This document shows, piece after piece, positions 7,536-13,979 of a DNA stretch of 33,266 nt. The stretch is from an uncultured archaeon (GTDB lineage: Archaea; Nanobdellota; Nanobdellia; Woesearchaeales; ARS49): the NCBI GenBank assembly GCA_902385765.1, contig CABMGU010000034.1, positions 1 to 33,266 on the forward strand, in the 5' to 3' direction. The notes under the pieces were generated by a model that worked only from the letters and a program-made list of their open reading frames with translations, was not told where the DNA came from and did no database searches. A program made the position numbers and the translations under genes. Numbering within the stretch: position 1 is the first letter of the stretch; each line of letters begins with the position of its first letter.

Positions 7536-8467
7536 TCTTCACCCCTGTAGAATTTGGCTGCATCCTCTGGAGCAACAGAATTAATTATAACACCAGAACA
7601 AAGCTCAAAACCAGCCCAAATAGCAACTCTCGGACAGATTTCAATGTGGAAATGGAAGTCCTCATTTTTCGGACCATACTGAACAATCATATTGTAATCA
7701 AAACCAGCATCATAGACTTTCCTGAGAACCCTGACAAGAATATCAGCAAGCCCTGCAAAATTAACTTTCTCAAGACGGGCAACATGCGTCTTAGGGAAAA
7801 TCCACACTTCATAATTAAAACGCGAAGCAAAAGGCGTGAAAGCAACAAAATCAGAATTCTCAAAACACAACCGACCGCTGTTTTTTTCAGACTGAACAAC
7901 AGAACAATAAGGACACGAAATAAAACGGCGCATTGCTGAAATCTTCTCGTTAATCTCAGGAGGAACAAAAGAGAGCGCCATAATCTGGGAATGAGAATGA
8001 ACAATACTTGTGCCACCGTACAAGCCGTGATTCTTGAACACGTTCACGTACTTGATACCAGGCTTTGATTCAAGCTCAACAATACGCCTTGCATAAACGT
8101 TTAGAACCTGCTCAACCTCATCAACAGACAACTGGGCGAGCTGTTTGTCGTGGCGAGGAGTCTCAACAATAATCTCATGATAGCCATAAGCAGAAGACGA
8201 AGAGTAAAAACGATTATCAGTCTTAAAAGAAAAATCGCCCTCTGGCTTCAACGCAGCAAACTTGTTCTCAAACCAGCGCAGCTGCCAGCCGCCATTTTTC
8301 ACAATACGACCAATCTCAGGAGGCGTCAAATTCTCACTGCCAGGACAGAAATAACAAACACCAGACTCAACTATCGGAGGCTTTTTTAATTCGTGAGGAC
8401 GCTGACCACGCTTAGGAGAGACTATAACCCAGCGGTCCAAGATGTAATCCTTTCTAATTTCCCCCAT
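7532..8467 (-). CDS. galT: Hexose-1-phosphate uridylyltransferase, GalT type
   Basis: This 311-residue HIT-superfamily protein begins MGEIRKDYILDRWVIVSPKR. The active-site segment GGTSIVHSHSQIMAL (151-165) holds the H-x-H-x-Q triad, with H159 the expected nucleophile that carries UMP. C38, C41, H106 and H157 fit the zinc site known in E. coli GalT; CPYC (185-188) is a further cysteine pair. The C-terminal FHFHIEICPR is the second HIT half. It interconverts UDP-glucose and hexose-1-phosphates; an ADP-glucose-specific relative cannot be excluded. ATG 8467 is preceded by GAGGTG at proper spacing, which decides it over the TTG one codon earlier. It is the first gene of an operon with debranching enzyme. 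Confidence 0.88.
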   Translation of the reverse strand: MGEIRKDYILDRWVIVSPKRGQRPHELKKPPIVESGVCYFCPGSENLTPPEIGRIVKNGGWQLRWFENKFAALKPEGDFSFKTDNRFYSSSSAYGYHEIIVETPRHDKQLAQLSVDEVEQVLNVYARRIVELESKPGIKYVNVFKNHGLYGGTSIVHSHSQIMALSFVPPEINEKISAMRRFISCPYCSVVQSEKNSGRLCFENSDFVAFTPFASRFNYEVWIFPKTHVARLEKVNFAGLADILVRVLRKVYDAGFDYNMIVQYGPKNEDFHFHIEICPRVAIWAGFELCSGVIINSVAPEDAAKFYRGEE

Positions 8468-8506
8468 CAATACACCTCTTTATGAATAACCTCAATTTTT
8501 CCGCCG

Positions 8507-8543
8507 TTTATAAATGTTTCCCAACCGTAAAGTTTATATATAA
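8507..8543. promoter_or_regulatory. Divergent promoters: galT and small membrane-protein operon
   Basis: TTTATAAAT at 8507-8515 faces left to galT, leaving a short leader with a GAGGTG ribosome site. TTTATATATAA at 8533-8543 faces right and lies 20-31 bases before ATG 8564, implying a leaderless message. Confidence 0.65.
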
Positions 8544-8563
8544 TACAATCCCAAACCAGAGTA

Positions 8564-8857
8564 ATGGAAAGAGGTGACAAGAGCACCATAGCGATATTAG
8601 GCGCCATAGCAATAGTAGGCGTATTAGCATTGGTTACACTTGTTGTGCAACAGCCAACAGGACAAGTAATGCAAGACCAAAGCATATACGTAACAGAAGA
8701 CGCAGGAAACCTCGCCATTGAATGCAAAAACCCAACACAAACCGTGGTGTTTTTGAGGTATGACGCGAATTATGCAGTATACTGCTGCCTCGAAGACATG
8801 ATGGACCAAAACCAGTGCAGGTTTGAAAAAAGAGTATTGTTAACCAGAATGTATTGA
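8564..8857 (+). CDS. Small single-pass membrane protein, 97 aa
   Basis: I do not recognise this protein. A short cytosolic head (MERGDKST) is followed by one membrane helix (IAILGAIAIVGVLALVTLVV) and then QQPTGQVM, an extracytoplasmic segment with five cysteines (ECKN, YCCLEDMMDQNQC). It shares its plan, including the TG motif straight after the helix, with the next two genes, so all three look like divergent paralogues or partners. The promoter position makes ATG 8564 the likely leaderless start. Confidence 0.7.
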   Translation: MERGDKSTIAILGAIAIVGVLALVTLVVQQPTGQVMQDQSIYVTEDAGNLAIECKNPTQTVVFLRYDANYAVYCCLEDMMDQNQCRFEKRVLLTRMY

Positions 8858-8874
8858 AAAAGGAGGATGAAATC

Positions 8875-9288
8875 ATGACGGACAAAAAAGAAATAAGCAT
8901 TTTGCTTTTAGGCATCGTTGCAATACTTGCAATAGTGGGCCTAGTACTATTATTCACAAGCCCTGCTGCAACAGGAAAGGCATACTTCCCGCCACCACTG
9001 GGACCACAGGTACAATCACCTGCACCAGTAGGATACGGACCAGTGCCTGGAGAGGAATCGATAGTAGACCAGCAGGCAGGACAAATCAGCAATGCAATTT
9101 ACGTTACAGCATTAGAAGGCGCAAACCTGCCAAGATGCCCTAACGGAGAAATCAGGACAAGACGACAGGGCAATATCGCTTACGAAGCAATACCTGGATA
9201 CTACTGCGACTGGTTCTACTGCGCAACATTAGCAAGCAGCCCTAGCCCAGCAGTACAGCCAATAATGGCCTGCGTAACAAAGCCATGA
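8875..9288 (+). CDS. Small single-pass membrane protein, 137 aa
   Basis: I chose ATG 8875 because AGGAGG lies eight bases upstream; the frame itself opens earlier with TTG. MTDKKEISILLLGIVAILAI starts a single membrane helix ending LLFTSPAATGKAYF. A proline-rich stretch follows (FPPPLGPQVQSPAPVGYGPV), then a C-terminal part with cysteines (RCPNGE, YYCDWFYCATL, MACV). Only the anchor, TG motif and cysteine pairs are shared with its neighbours. The stop overlaps the next start (ATGA at 9285-9288). Likely exposed on the cell surface; function unknown. Confidence 0.72.
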   Translation: MTDKKEISILLLGIVAILAIVGLVLLFTSPAATGKAYFPPPLGPQVQSPAPVGYGPVPGEESIVDQQAGQISNAIYVTALEGANLPRCPNGEIRTRRQGNIAYEAIPGYYCDWFYCATLASSPSPAVQPIMACVTKP

Positions 9289-9590
9289 ATCAAGACTCAC
9301 TTGGCTTGATTATTTTTGCACTCATCGCGCTTGGCGCGGTGTTTGCCTTTATCTTTGTATTTGGCGGACCTGAAGAAACAGGAGCAATCTCAGGAACGCA
9401 AAAAATAGGCACAAGCTGGTTCAAAGTAAAAGACGCATACCAAGCCTGCGGTTCAGGCACAAACTGCCGAGACGGACTTCCAGGACTCCCAACAGGAAAC
9501 TACGACCAAATAACAGAATTGTTTGAATGCAAGTGCCAGACATCAGACCCGGCATTCACATTTTACAGAAGCAAGTTCTCTCCAGGATAA
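9285..9590 (+). CDS. Small single-pass membrane protein, 101 aa
   Basis: This is the third member of the small-protein operon, coupled by an ATGA overlap. MNQDSLGLIIFALIALGAVFAFIFVFGG is a membrane anchor, followed by PEETGAISG and a short outer domain with paired cysteines (ACGSGTNCRDG, FECKCQTS). The C-terminus ends FYRSKFSPG. I know no family for it. Followed by a T-run that may end the transcript. Confidence 0.7.
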   Translation: MNQDSLGLIIFALIALGAVFAFIFVFGGPEETGAISGTQKIGTSWFKVKDAYQACGSGTNCRDGLPGLPTGNYDQITELFECKCQTSDPAFTFYRSKFSPG

Positions 9591-9603
9591 TTATTTTTCT
9601 TCT
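9591..9603 (+). terminator. T-rich probable terminator of the small-protein operon
   Basis: TTATTTTTCTTCT follows the stop codon directly, the usual form of an archaeal intrinsic terminator. It runs into a TATA-like CTATAAATG (9602-9610) that could also serve element A. Confidence 0.45.
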
Positions 9604-9619
9604 ATAAATGTTTGAATGA

Positions 9620-9703
9620 ACGCCGCGGTCTAAAAGACTTGATTTTTCTCCCCACGCAAGCTAAGGGGAGAAGAAATCAACCTTGCAAAGCAAGGCGCGG
9701 CGT
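9620..9703. repeat. Four-way-junction element, copy A
   Basis: This intergenic element folds with no unpaired base at the junction. The outer stem is 9620-9627 with 9696-9703 (8 bp, CGCG core). Hairpin 1 is 9628-9638 (GTCT, loop AAA, AGAC). Hairpin 2 is 9639-9680, a ~15-bp stem ending CTCCCC/GGGGAG with an 11-base loop. Hairpin 3 is 9681-9695 (CCTTGC, loop AAA, GCAAGG). Copy B at 26047-26130 has the same order, loop size and closing sequences, with compensatory changes in three stems. It lies between convergent genes, 12 bases after the truncated helicase. TATA-like sequences flank it on both strands (9602-9610 plus; 9721-9729 minus). It could be a small RNA, a regulatory leader or a mobile palindromic repeat. 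Confidence 0.75.
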
Positions 9704-9715
9704 CATAAAAAGAAA

Positions 9716-10369
9716 TCAGTCTATAAATTCAACTTCCCCGCCGTAAAAAGTACCTTTCTTCAGAGGAACAGGGCGCCAGTCATCAAGAACAAGAGTTGCA
9801 CCCAACCAGTCAGCAAGCTCATCAGGATTGCCGATTGTTGCAGACAAGCCGATAAGCTGAACACTCTTCAAGACCTGCTTGAGAACAGTGATTAAAATTT
9901 CCAAAGTAGGACCGCGCTCAACGTCATTAATCAGGTGAATTTCATCAATGACCACCAAACTGACAAGACTGAGCCACGGCGAATGATGACGGATTAACGA
10001 GTCCAATTTTTCTGCAGTACAAATGATTAAGTCATAATCAACAAGATAAGGGTCAGAACTATCCAAGTCGCCAATGCTCAGCGCTATTTTACAGAGATGA
10101 CCATACTTGCGCTTGAACTCTCGGTATTTCTCGTTCGCAAGCGCGATTAAAGGAACAATGTAAATGGTCTTGCCCCTGCCCTCAAGAATATGCTTCAAGG
10201 CAGCCATCTCAGCAATCAAAGTCTTGCCACTCGCAGTAGGAGTGCAAACCAGCAAGCTCTTGTTTTCCAGCAAGCCAGCTTTCAGGGCTTTCTCCTGCGC
10301 AGGACGGAAAATCGTAATACCTTCTTTCGCGATAACTTCCTTAAGTTTATCAGGCAATAAAGGATGCAT
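9716..10369 (-). CDS. Ski2/Hel308-like helicase, first RecA domain only
   Basis: This 217-residue protein has the Q-like motif RPAQEKAL (22-29), Walker A TPTASGKT (43-50), motif Ia IVPLIALANEKYREF, CTAEKLDSLI, motif II DEIH (142-145) and motif III GLSATIGN (174-181). The ending ADWLGATLVLDDWRPVPLKKGTFY is where Hel308-type helicases pass into their second RecA domain. The second RecA, winged-helix and ratchet domains are missing, leaving about a third of a usual Hel308. No continuation is visible downstream; only element A and convergent genes follow. It starts two bases after the ftsY stop, so it is last in that operon. It could be a split-gene half whose partner is elsewhere, or a pseudogene. 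Confidence 0.82.
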   Translation of the reverse strand: MHPLLPDKLKEVIAKEGITIFRPAQEKALKAGLLENKSLLVCTPTASGKTLIAEMAALKHILEGRGKTIYIVPLIALANEKYREFKRKYGHLCKIALSIGDLDSSDPYLVDYDLIICTAEKLDSLIRHHSPWLSLVSLVVIDEIHLINDVERGPTLEILITVLKQVLKSVQLIGLSATIGNPDELADWLGATLVLDDWRPVPLKKGTFYGGEVEFID

Positions 10370-10371
10370 AA

Positions 10372-11622
10372 CTATAACCCAATACTCGCAAGCAAACGCT
10401 CTTTATCAAACTCCTGCAAGTCCTCATACTCCTGACCGATGCCCAGGAATAAAATAGGCTTCTGGGTAACATAACTGACAGAAATCGCAGCACCGCCCTT
10501 CTCATCAACATCAGCCTTTGCCAAAATGATACCATCAATTCCCACAGCAGCATTAAACTGCTTAGCCTGCTCAACACAATCATTTCCGGTAATGCTTTCA
10601 CCAACAAAGATTTTCAAATCAGGCTTTGCAACCCTCATAATCTTCTTCATCTCATCCATCAAATTAGTATTGCTGTGCAAACGACCAGCAGTATCTATGA
10701 GAACAACATCCTTCCTGTTTGCCTCAGCGTGCTTGATAGCATCAAAAGCAACAGCAGCAGGGTCAGAGCCGTAATCCTGACGGATAAGCTTAACGCCCAG
10801 TTTGTCAGCGTGCAATTGAAGCTGGTCAATAGCAGCAGCACGGAAAGTATCAGCAGCAGCAAGAACAACACTCAAACCATTATTCTGCAAATATTTGGCA
10901 ACCTTCGCAATGCTTGTGGTCTTGCCACTGCCATTCACGCCAACAAAACATATGACAAAAGGCTTTTTCTGGCGGGCTTTCTCCAACAAATCAATTCCCG
11001 GGATGCCAAACAAGTCCTCAATGCTCTTATGCAGAGAGTTGGCTATAGTTTCGTCAATCTGACCTCTCGGAATCGGCTTGTCAACAAGCTGAGACTTCAA
11101 ATCACTTTTGATTTTTTCAATAACCTCAACAGCAACATTATTCTCAAGCAAAGCAAGCTCCAAATCCCAGAACAACTCATCAAACTTCTCAGCACTGATT
11201 CTCTTTGTGGTAATAGTTTCAGTAATCTTCTGGAAAAAGCCCTTCTCTTCAACAGGCTGTTCAACTTTTACTTCAGGCTTTGATTCTCCAACAACAGCGT
11301 CCTTTAATTTCGCGAAAAAACCCTTTTCAACAGGCTTTTCAACAACTTTAGGAACCTGCACTTCAACCTTGGGAACTTCAGGCGCAACTTCAACTTTCGG
11401 CCTCTCAACTCTCGGCTCGGGCTTTCTCTCAACTTTCTTCACTGGCTTCGGCTTTTCAGCTTCAACTTTCTTTACCTGCTTCTCGACTTTCTTTTCAACA
11501 GGCTTTTCAGGAGGAACAACACTCTTCTCAACAGCAACTTTCTCTTCCGGAGCTTCCTCTTCCACCTTCTTAGTAAACTTTGAAAGAACTCCCTTCAGCT
11601 TATCTTTAAGAAAACCAAACAT
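10372..11622 (-). CDS. ftsY: Signal recognition particle receptor FtsY
   Basis: This 416-residue SRP GTPase docks ribosome-SRP complexes at the membrane. The NG domain occupies the last ~280 residues: G1 GVNGSGKT (228-235), DTFRAAA (258-264), DTAGR (310-314), G4 LAKAD (where TKAD is usual) and GIGQEYEDLQEFD near the end. The N-terminus (MFGFLKDKLKGVLSKF) is an amphipathic membrane-targeting helix. Residues 20-135 are a charged Lys/Val/Glu/Pro linker with two further GFF motifs (KGFFAKLKDAV, KGFFQKITETI) that look like repeats of that helix. It sits directly after pfdA, a gene order common in archaea. Confidence 0.95.
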   Translation of the reverse strand: MFGFLKDKLKGVLSKFTKKVEEEAPEEKVAVEKSVVPPEKPVEKKVEKQVKKVEAEKPKPVKKVERKPEPRVERPKVEVAPEVPKVEVQVPKVVEKPVEKGFFAKLKDAVVGESKPEVKVEQPVEEKGFFQKITETITTKRISAEKFDELFWDLELALLENNVAVEVIEKIKSDLKSQLVDKPIPRGQIDETIANSLHKSIEDLFGIPGIDLLEKARQKKPFVICFVGVNGSGKTTSIAKVAKYLQNNGLSVVLAAADTFRAAAIDQLQLHADKLGVKLIRQDYGSDPAAVAFDAIKHAEANRKDVVLIDTAGRLHSNTNLMDEMKKIMRVAKPDLKIFVGESITGNDCVEQAKQFNAAVGIDGIILAKADVDEKGGAAISVSYVTQKPILFLGIGQEYEDLQEFDKERLLASIGL

Positions 11623-11623
11623 T

Positions 11624-12034
11624 TTACTTTACCAGCGCCCTCAGCTCTTCCTGAGCCCTTCCGGCTTCAACAGCAAGCTTGTTCATCTGCTCTGCAAGCT
11701 CATCCTGCAGTTTGCGCAATTCAGTTCCCTGCTCAGCAATAATCTTCTTTGCATCAGGAATATTCTTCTGAACAACAGCACCGCCGCCAACATTCAGCAG
11801 AACCGAATCATTCGCTTCCAGTTTTGCCTTAACATACAAGCCAGGAGTCAAAGTGACAAACATATCACTGCCGACCTTGGAAGCTGCAAAATCCTCAAGA
11901 ACTTCCTGAACAGCATCCATCTCAGAAGCCTGCGATTCAAGAGCCTGCAACTGCTTCTGAACCTGCATAAGCTGGTTCTGCAACAACTGCAATTCCATAT
12001 ACTTCTGCTTCACTTCATTAGACGGCTCTTTCAT
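11624..12034 (-). CDS. pfdA: Prefoldin alpha subunit
   Basis: This 136-residue protein has the prefoldin alpha plan: an N-terminal coiled coil (KYMELQLLQNQLMQVQKQLQ), two central beta hairpins (SDMFVTLTPGLYVKAKLEAND, VLLNVGGGAVVQKNIPDAK), and a C-terminal coiled coil. Two alpha and four beta subunits make the hexameric chaperone that hands unfolded proteins to the thermosome. The length is normal. Its ATG overlaps the stop of the 56-aa gene as ATGA, and ftsY begins two bases after its stop. Confidence 0.93.
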   Translation of the reverse strand: MKEPSNEVKQKYMELQLLQNQLMQVQKQLQALESQASEMDAVQEVLEDFAASKVGSDMFVTLTPGLYVKAKLEANDSVLLNVGGGAVVQKNIPDAKKIIAEQGTELRKLQDELAEQMNKLAVEAGRAQEELRALVK

Positions 12035-12201
12035 TTTAGCTTAGCCAGCAATTGCTCCAAAAAGTGGCCATACTCGTGCGCTGCCTTAAAAAACCTGACA
12101 GAAGCCTCCAAATCACCCGGAATTTTCTGCTCCTTCTTAAAATGCTCCAACTCGCGCTTAACCATATCGCGCAAAAATTCCTTTTCATCATTGCTGAACA
12201 T
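12031..12201 (-). CDS. Small helical protein, 56 aa
   Basis: I chose ATG 12201 (MFSNDEKEFLRDMVKRELEH) because a strong GGAGGGT ribosome site lies just upstream; the frame opens earlier but only within scpA. The product is charged and almost entirely helical, ending HFLEQLLAKLK. It overlaps scpA by 14 bases and pfdA by ATGA, so it is translated in this operon. No family recognised; the position suggests a housekeeping role with ScpA or prefoldin, which is inference. Confidence 0.72.
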   Translation of the reverse strand: MFSNDEKEFLRDMVKRELEHFKKEQKIPGDLEASVRFFKAAHEYGHFLEQLLAKLK

Positions 12202-12922
12202 TTTTACCCTCCACAATCTTGATATTAATATCACCAAACTGCTCTTTCTGCTCCAGTTCCACTTTCTGCTGGTGCGATAAATGCAACAACGGAATAAAAG
12301 TGTAAACCTTGTCCTGCTTTGTTTCTCCAGGCAACAATTCCTTAAAAGTCAATGTTGGACGCGCAGAGAACAATGAAAGAATGCGGTGAAACAAATTAGT
12401 TATTGCAGCAGTAACATCAAACTTTCTGGCAGGCAGTTCCATAAAAGGAGGAACACTGTGCAGGACACGGCGCTGTTTGACCTCGAGAGCCTTGTCCAGA
12501 GCTTTGACAAGATCGTAAACGCTCACCTTTCTCCTTCGCGCCTGAGGAAGCCTCGGCATCAGCTCAAAGTCCTCCTTCAAGCCAAGCTCCTCACCCCTTG
12601 CAAGCTCCTGCTCAAGCTCATCATAAAACTGCTCCTGAGACACATCAGTGCCAGCGATAAGCCTGTCAAACTCATCCAAATCATCACCAACAAGCTTGTT
12701 GCTCTTCACACGCAAAAGAATTGCAGCTGCCAAAAGAACCTTGCCGCCAACCTTCAAATCCTGCTCTTTCAACTGGTGCAAACGCTCAATATACTTGTCA
12801 GTCAGCAAAGAAATATTGATATTCCAAGGGTCCATCTTCTCAGAATTAATCAGCTCAAAAATGATAGACTTCCAGCTAATCTCATTCTGCTCGACAAGCA
12901 ATGAAAAAATGCGGTCGTTCAT
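12188..12922 (-). CDS. scpA: Segregation and condensation protein ScpA (kleisin)
   Basis: I chose ATG 12922 (MNDRIFSLLVEQNEISWKSI, 244 residues), since the TATA box TTTATATA lies 23-30 bases upstream and earlier frame positions fall before the promoter. ScpA bridges the heads of SMC to form condensin. Visible hallmarks are MDPWNINISLLTDKYIERL with its helical N-domain, LAAAILLRVKSNKL, a variable acidic middle, and the C-terminal winged-helix part with LTFKELLPGETKQDKVYTFIPLLHLSHQQKVELEQ..FGDINIKI. SMC and ScpB are not in this window. It is the first gene of the scpA-pfdA-ftsY operon. Confidence 0.9.
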   Translation of the reverse strand: MNDRIFSLLVEQNEISWKSIIFELINSEKMDPWNINISLLTDKYIERLHQLKEQDLKVGGKVLLAAAILLRVKSNKLVGDDLDEFDRLIAGTDVSQEQFYDELEQELARGEELGLKEDFELMPRLPQARRRKVSVYDLVKALDKALEVKQRRVLHSVPPFMELPARKFDVTAAITNLFHRILSLFSARPTLTFKELLPGETKQDKVYTFIPLLHLSHQQKVELEQKEQFGDINIKIVEGKNVQQ

Positions 12923-12944
12923 ATGAAAATCTGGAGAAAGAGGG

Positions 12945-13006
12945 TATATAAATGTTGTGCGCAAAGCCACTGGACACTGGACATCTCGACGTGAAGTATT
13001 TAAATA
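12945..13006. promoter_or_regulatory. Divergent promoters: scpA operon and LAGLIDADG gene
   Basis: The scpA TATA box (TTTATATA on the minus strand) is at 12945-12952, and TATTTAAATA for the rightward gene is at 12997-13006. Both are 20-30 bases from their start codons. Between them lies a short direct repeat ACTGGAC-ACTGGAC (about 12969-12982). Confidence 0.6.
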
Positions 13007-13026
13007 CAAAATCTACAGAAACAGTC

Positions 13027-13767
13027 ATGACTATTCCTCCAGAAGCTTTACCGACAGAACCAAACCAACCGCCACGCCAGATTAGAATTCCTGAAACTAA
13101 TTCTGAAGACTTTGCAGAATTCTATGGCGCAATGATGGGTGACGGGTGCATTTATGGAAATATGGCAGCATTCTGCATAACGTGCAATGGAATATTAGAC
13201 GAATGGTATTTAACCCAATATTTGAAAAAACTCTGTTTTTCATTATTTAACATACAACCAAAGATATACTATGCTAAAAAAGAACAAGTTGTGCGCTTGA
13301 TAATCAACAGCGTAAAGATAACGCGTTTTTTGGTCAAACTCGGTTTTCCAAAAGGCAGAAAAAAGGATGCTAAAATAAGGATTCCAGAAGCCTTTTTCTC
13401 AGATGACAAATTACTAGCTGCATGCCTAAGAGGCCTGATAGATACAGATGGAGGCATATACTCTCACCCACACACAAAAATCATGCTCGATTTCACCTCA
13501 GTAATTCCAAGTCTCATAACATCCGTTCACGAAGCGTTCAGTAAATTAAACTTGCAACACGGCATTTCAACCAACAGAATTCAATTTTATAGCGGCACCA
13601 AGCTAGCCAAATATTTCTCCCGTGTTGGAAGCAGCAATCCCAGAAACATCATAAGATATTCACAGTTTATCCAAACAGGAATTACTCCTTCTGCGATTGA
13701 GACAGAAAGGCTTTTAAAACACTACGATACCAGAATTAATGTACCTTACCATGGACCGGTAGTTTAG
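13027..13767 (+). CDS. LAGLIDADG homing endonuclease
   Basis: I chose ATG 13027 (MTIPPEALPTEPNQPP, 246 residues), 21-30 bases after its TATA box. Two LAGLIDADG helices are present: FYGAMMGDG (32-40) and CLRGLIDTDG (133-142), with D39 and D141 the expected metal-binding acids. So this is a one-chain enzyme that makes its own pseudo-dimer and cuts a long asymmetric DNA site. It is not inside an intron. Instead, its last 15 bases, including the stop TAG, form the first bases of the tRNA-Val gene. Codon use is less strand-biased than in neighbours, a sign of recent arrival. The likely target is a tRNA or rRNA locus, but this is inference. Confidence 0.9.
   Translation: MTIPPEALPTEPNQPPRQIRIPETNSEDFAEFYGAMMGDGCIYGNMAAFCITCNGILDEWYLTQYLKKLCFSLFNIQPKIYYAKKEQVVRLIINSVKITRFLVKLGFPKGRKKDAKIRIPEAFFSDDKLLAACLRGLIDTDGGIYSHPHTKIMLDFTSVIPSLITSVHEAFSKLNLQHGISTNRIQFYSGTKLAKYFSRVGSSNPRNIIRYSQFIQTGITPSAIETERLLKHYDTRINVPYHGPVV
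13711..13720 (+). promoter_or_regulatory. Possible TATA box of tRNA-Val, inside the endonuclease gene
   Basis: CTTTTAAAAC lies 33-42 bases before the mature tRNA 5' end, within the coding sequence of the LAGLIDADG protein. Confidence 0.45.
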
Positions 13768-13849
13768 CGGCTAGTTTTCCGAAGGAAAACCCGTAGATAA
13801 CGTCTCGTTTACACCGAGAAGGTCGGCGGTTCGAATCAGCCCCGGTCCA
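13753..13849 (+). tRNA. tRNA-Val(UAC) with a D-arm intron
   Basis: The acceptor stem GGACCGG (13753-13759) pairs with CCGGTCC (13842-13848) and the discriminator is A13849; no CCA is encoded. The anticodon stem TCTCG/CGAGA (13803-13807/13815-13819) holds the loop TTTACAC, anticodon UAC. The D-arm is interrupted: GTTTAGCGGCTA is followed by 22-24 extra bases ending near 13797, then TAAC, the D-stem 3' strand. The insert contains a 6-bp hairpin TTTTCC-GAA-GGAAAA (13775-13789). Removing 13774-13797 gives a D-loop like that of tRNA-Gly in this window. The T-stem GGCGG/CAGCC has one G-A mismatch. The 5' end overlaps the endonuclease stop. Confidence 0.88.
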
Positions 13850-13860
13850 CTTACATTCAT

Positions 13861-13979
13861 ATGCTTCGCATTCGCCGGCAAAGTTAAAGGCGGATTCAAG
13901 GTCGTTCGGAAACCTTCGGTTTCCTCCGAGTTCAAAGAACTCCCTTCGGTCGCTCTTCGAACATCCGCCCGGGTCCACT
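13861..13979 (+). repeat. tRNA-tail copy downstream of tRNA-Val
   Basis: This unit opens with the hairpin ATGC-TTC-GCAT (13861-13871). A T-arm-like GGCGGATTCAAG (13889-13900) follows and pairs with ATCCGCC (13963-13969). The segment then ends CGGGTCCA like the tRNA-Val acceptor tail (13970-13977), with a T-run at 13981-13985. Between the T-arm halves sit extra hairpins: GAAACC-TTC-GGTTTC (13909-13923) and GAGTTC-AAA-GAACTC (13928-13942), closed by GTTCG/CGAAC (13904-13908/13958-13962). The same plan recurs after tRNA-Ile. It could be an integration scar, a terminator module or an inserted palindrome cluster. Confidence 0.65.

Noticed and set aside
9620-9703. Element A as a tRNA
   Set aside because: Cloverleaf-like, but it lacks a 7-base anticodon loop, a TTCRA T-loop and a D-loop GG, and its second hairpin is too long.
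9620-9703. Element A as an H/ACA guide RNA
   Set aside because: No kink-turn GA pairs and no ACA box at the right spacing.
11108-12280. 390-codon plus-strand frame rich in Ser, Thr and Phe opposite ftsY and pfdA
   Set aside because: It is the reverse of the Lys/Glu-rich ftsY linker; recognised genes occupy the other strand.
13736-13978. Minus-strand frame of 80 codons across tRNA-Val
   Set aside because: It is the antisense of the tRNA (WTGADSNRRPSRCKRD), a common false gene call; no promoter or ribosome site.
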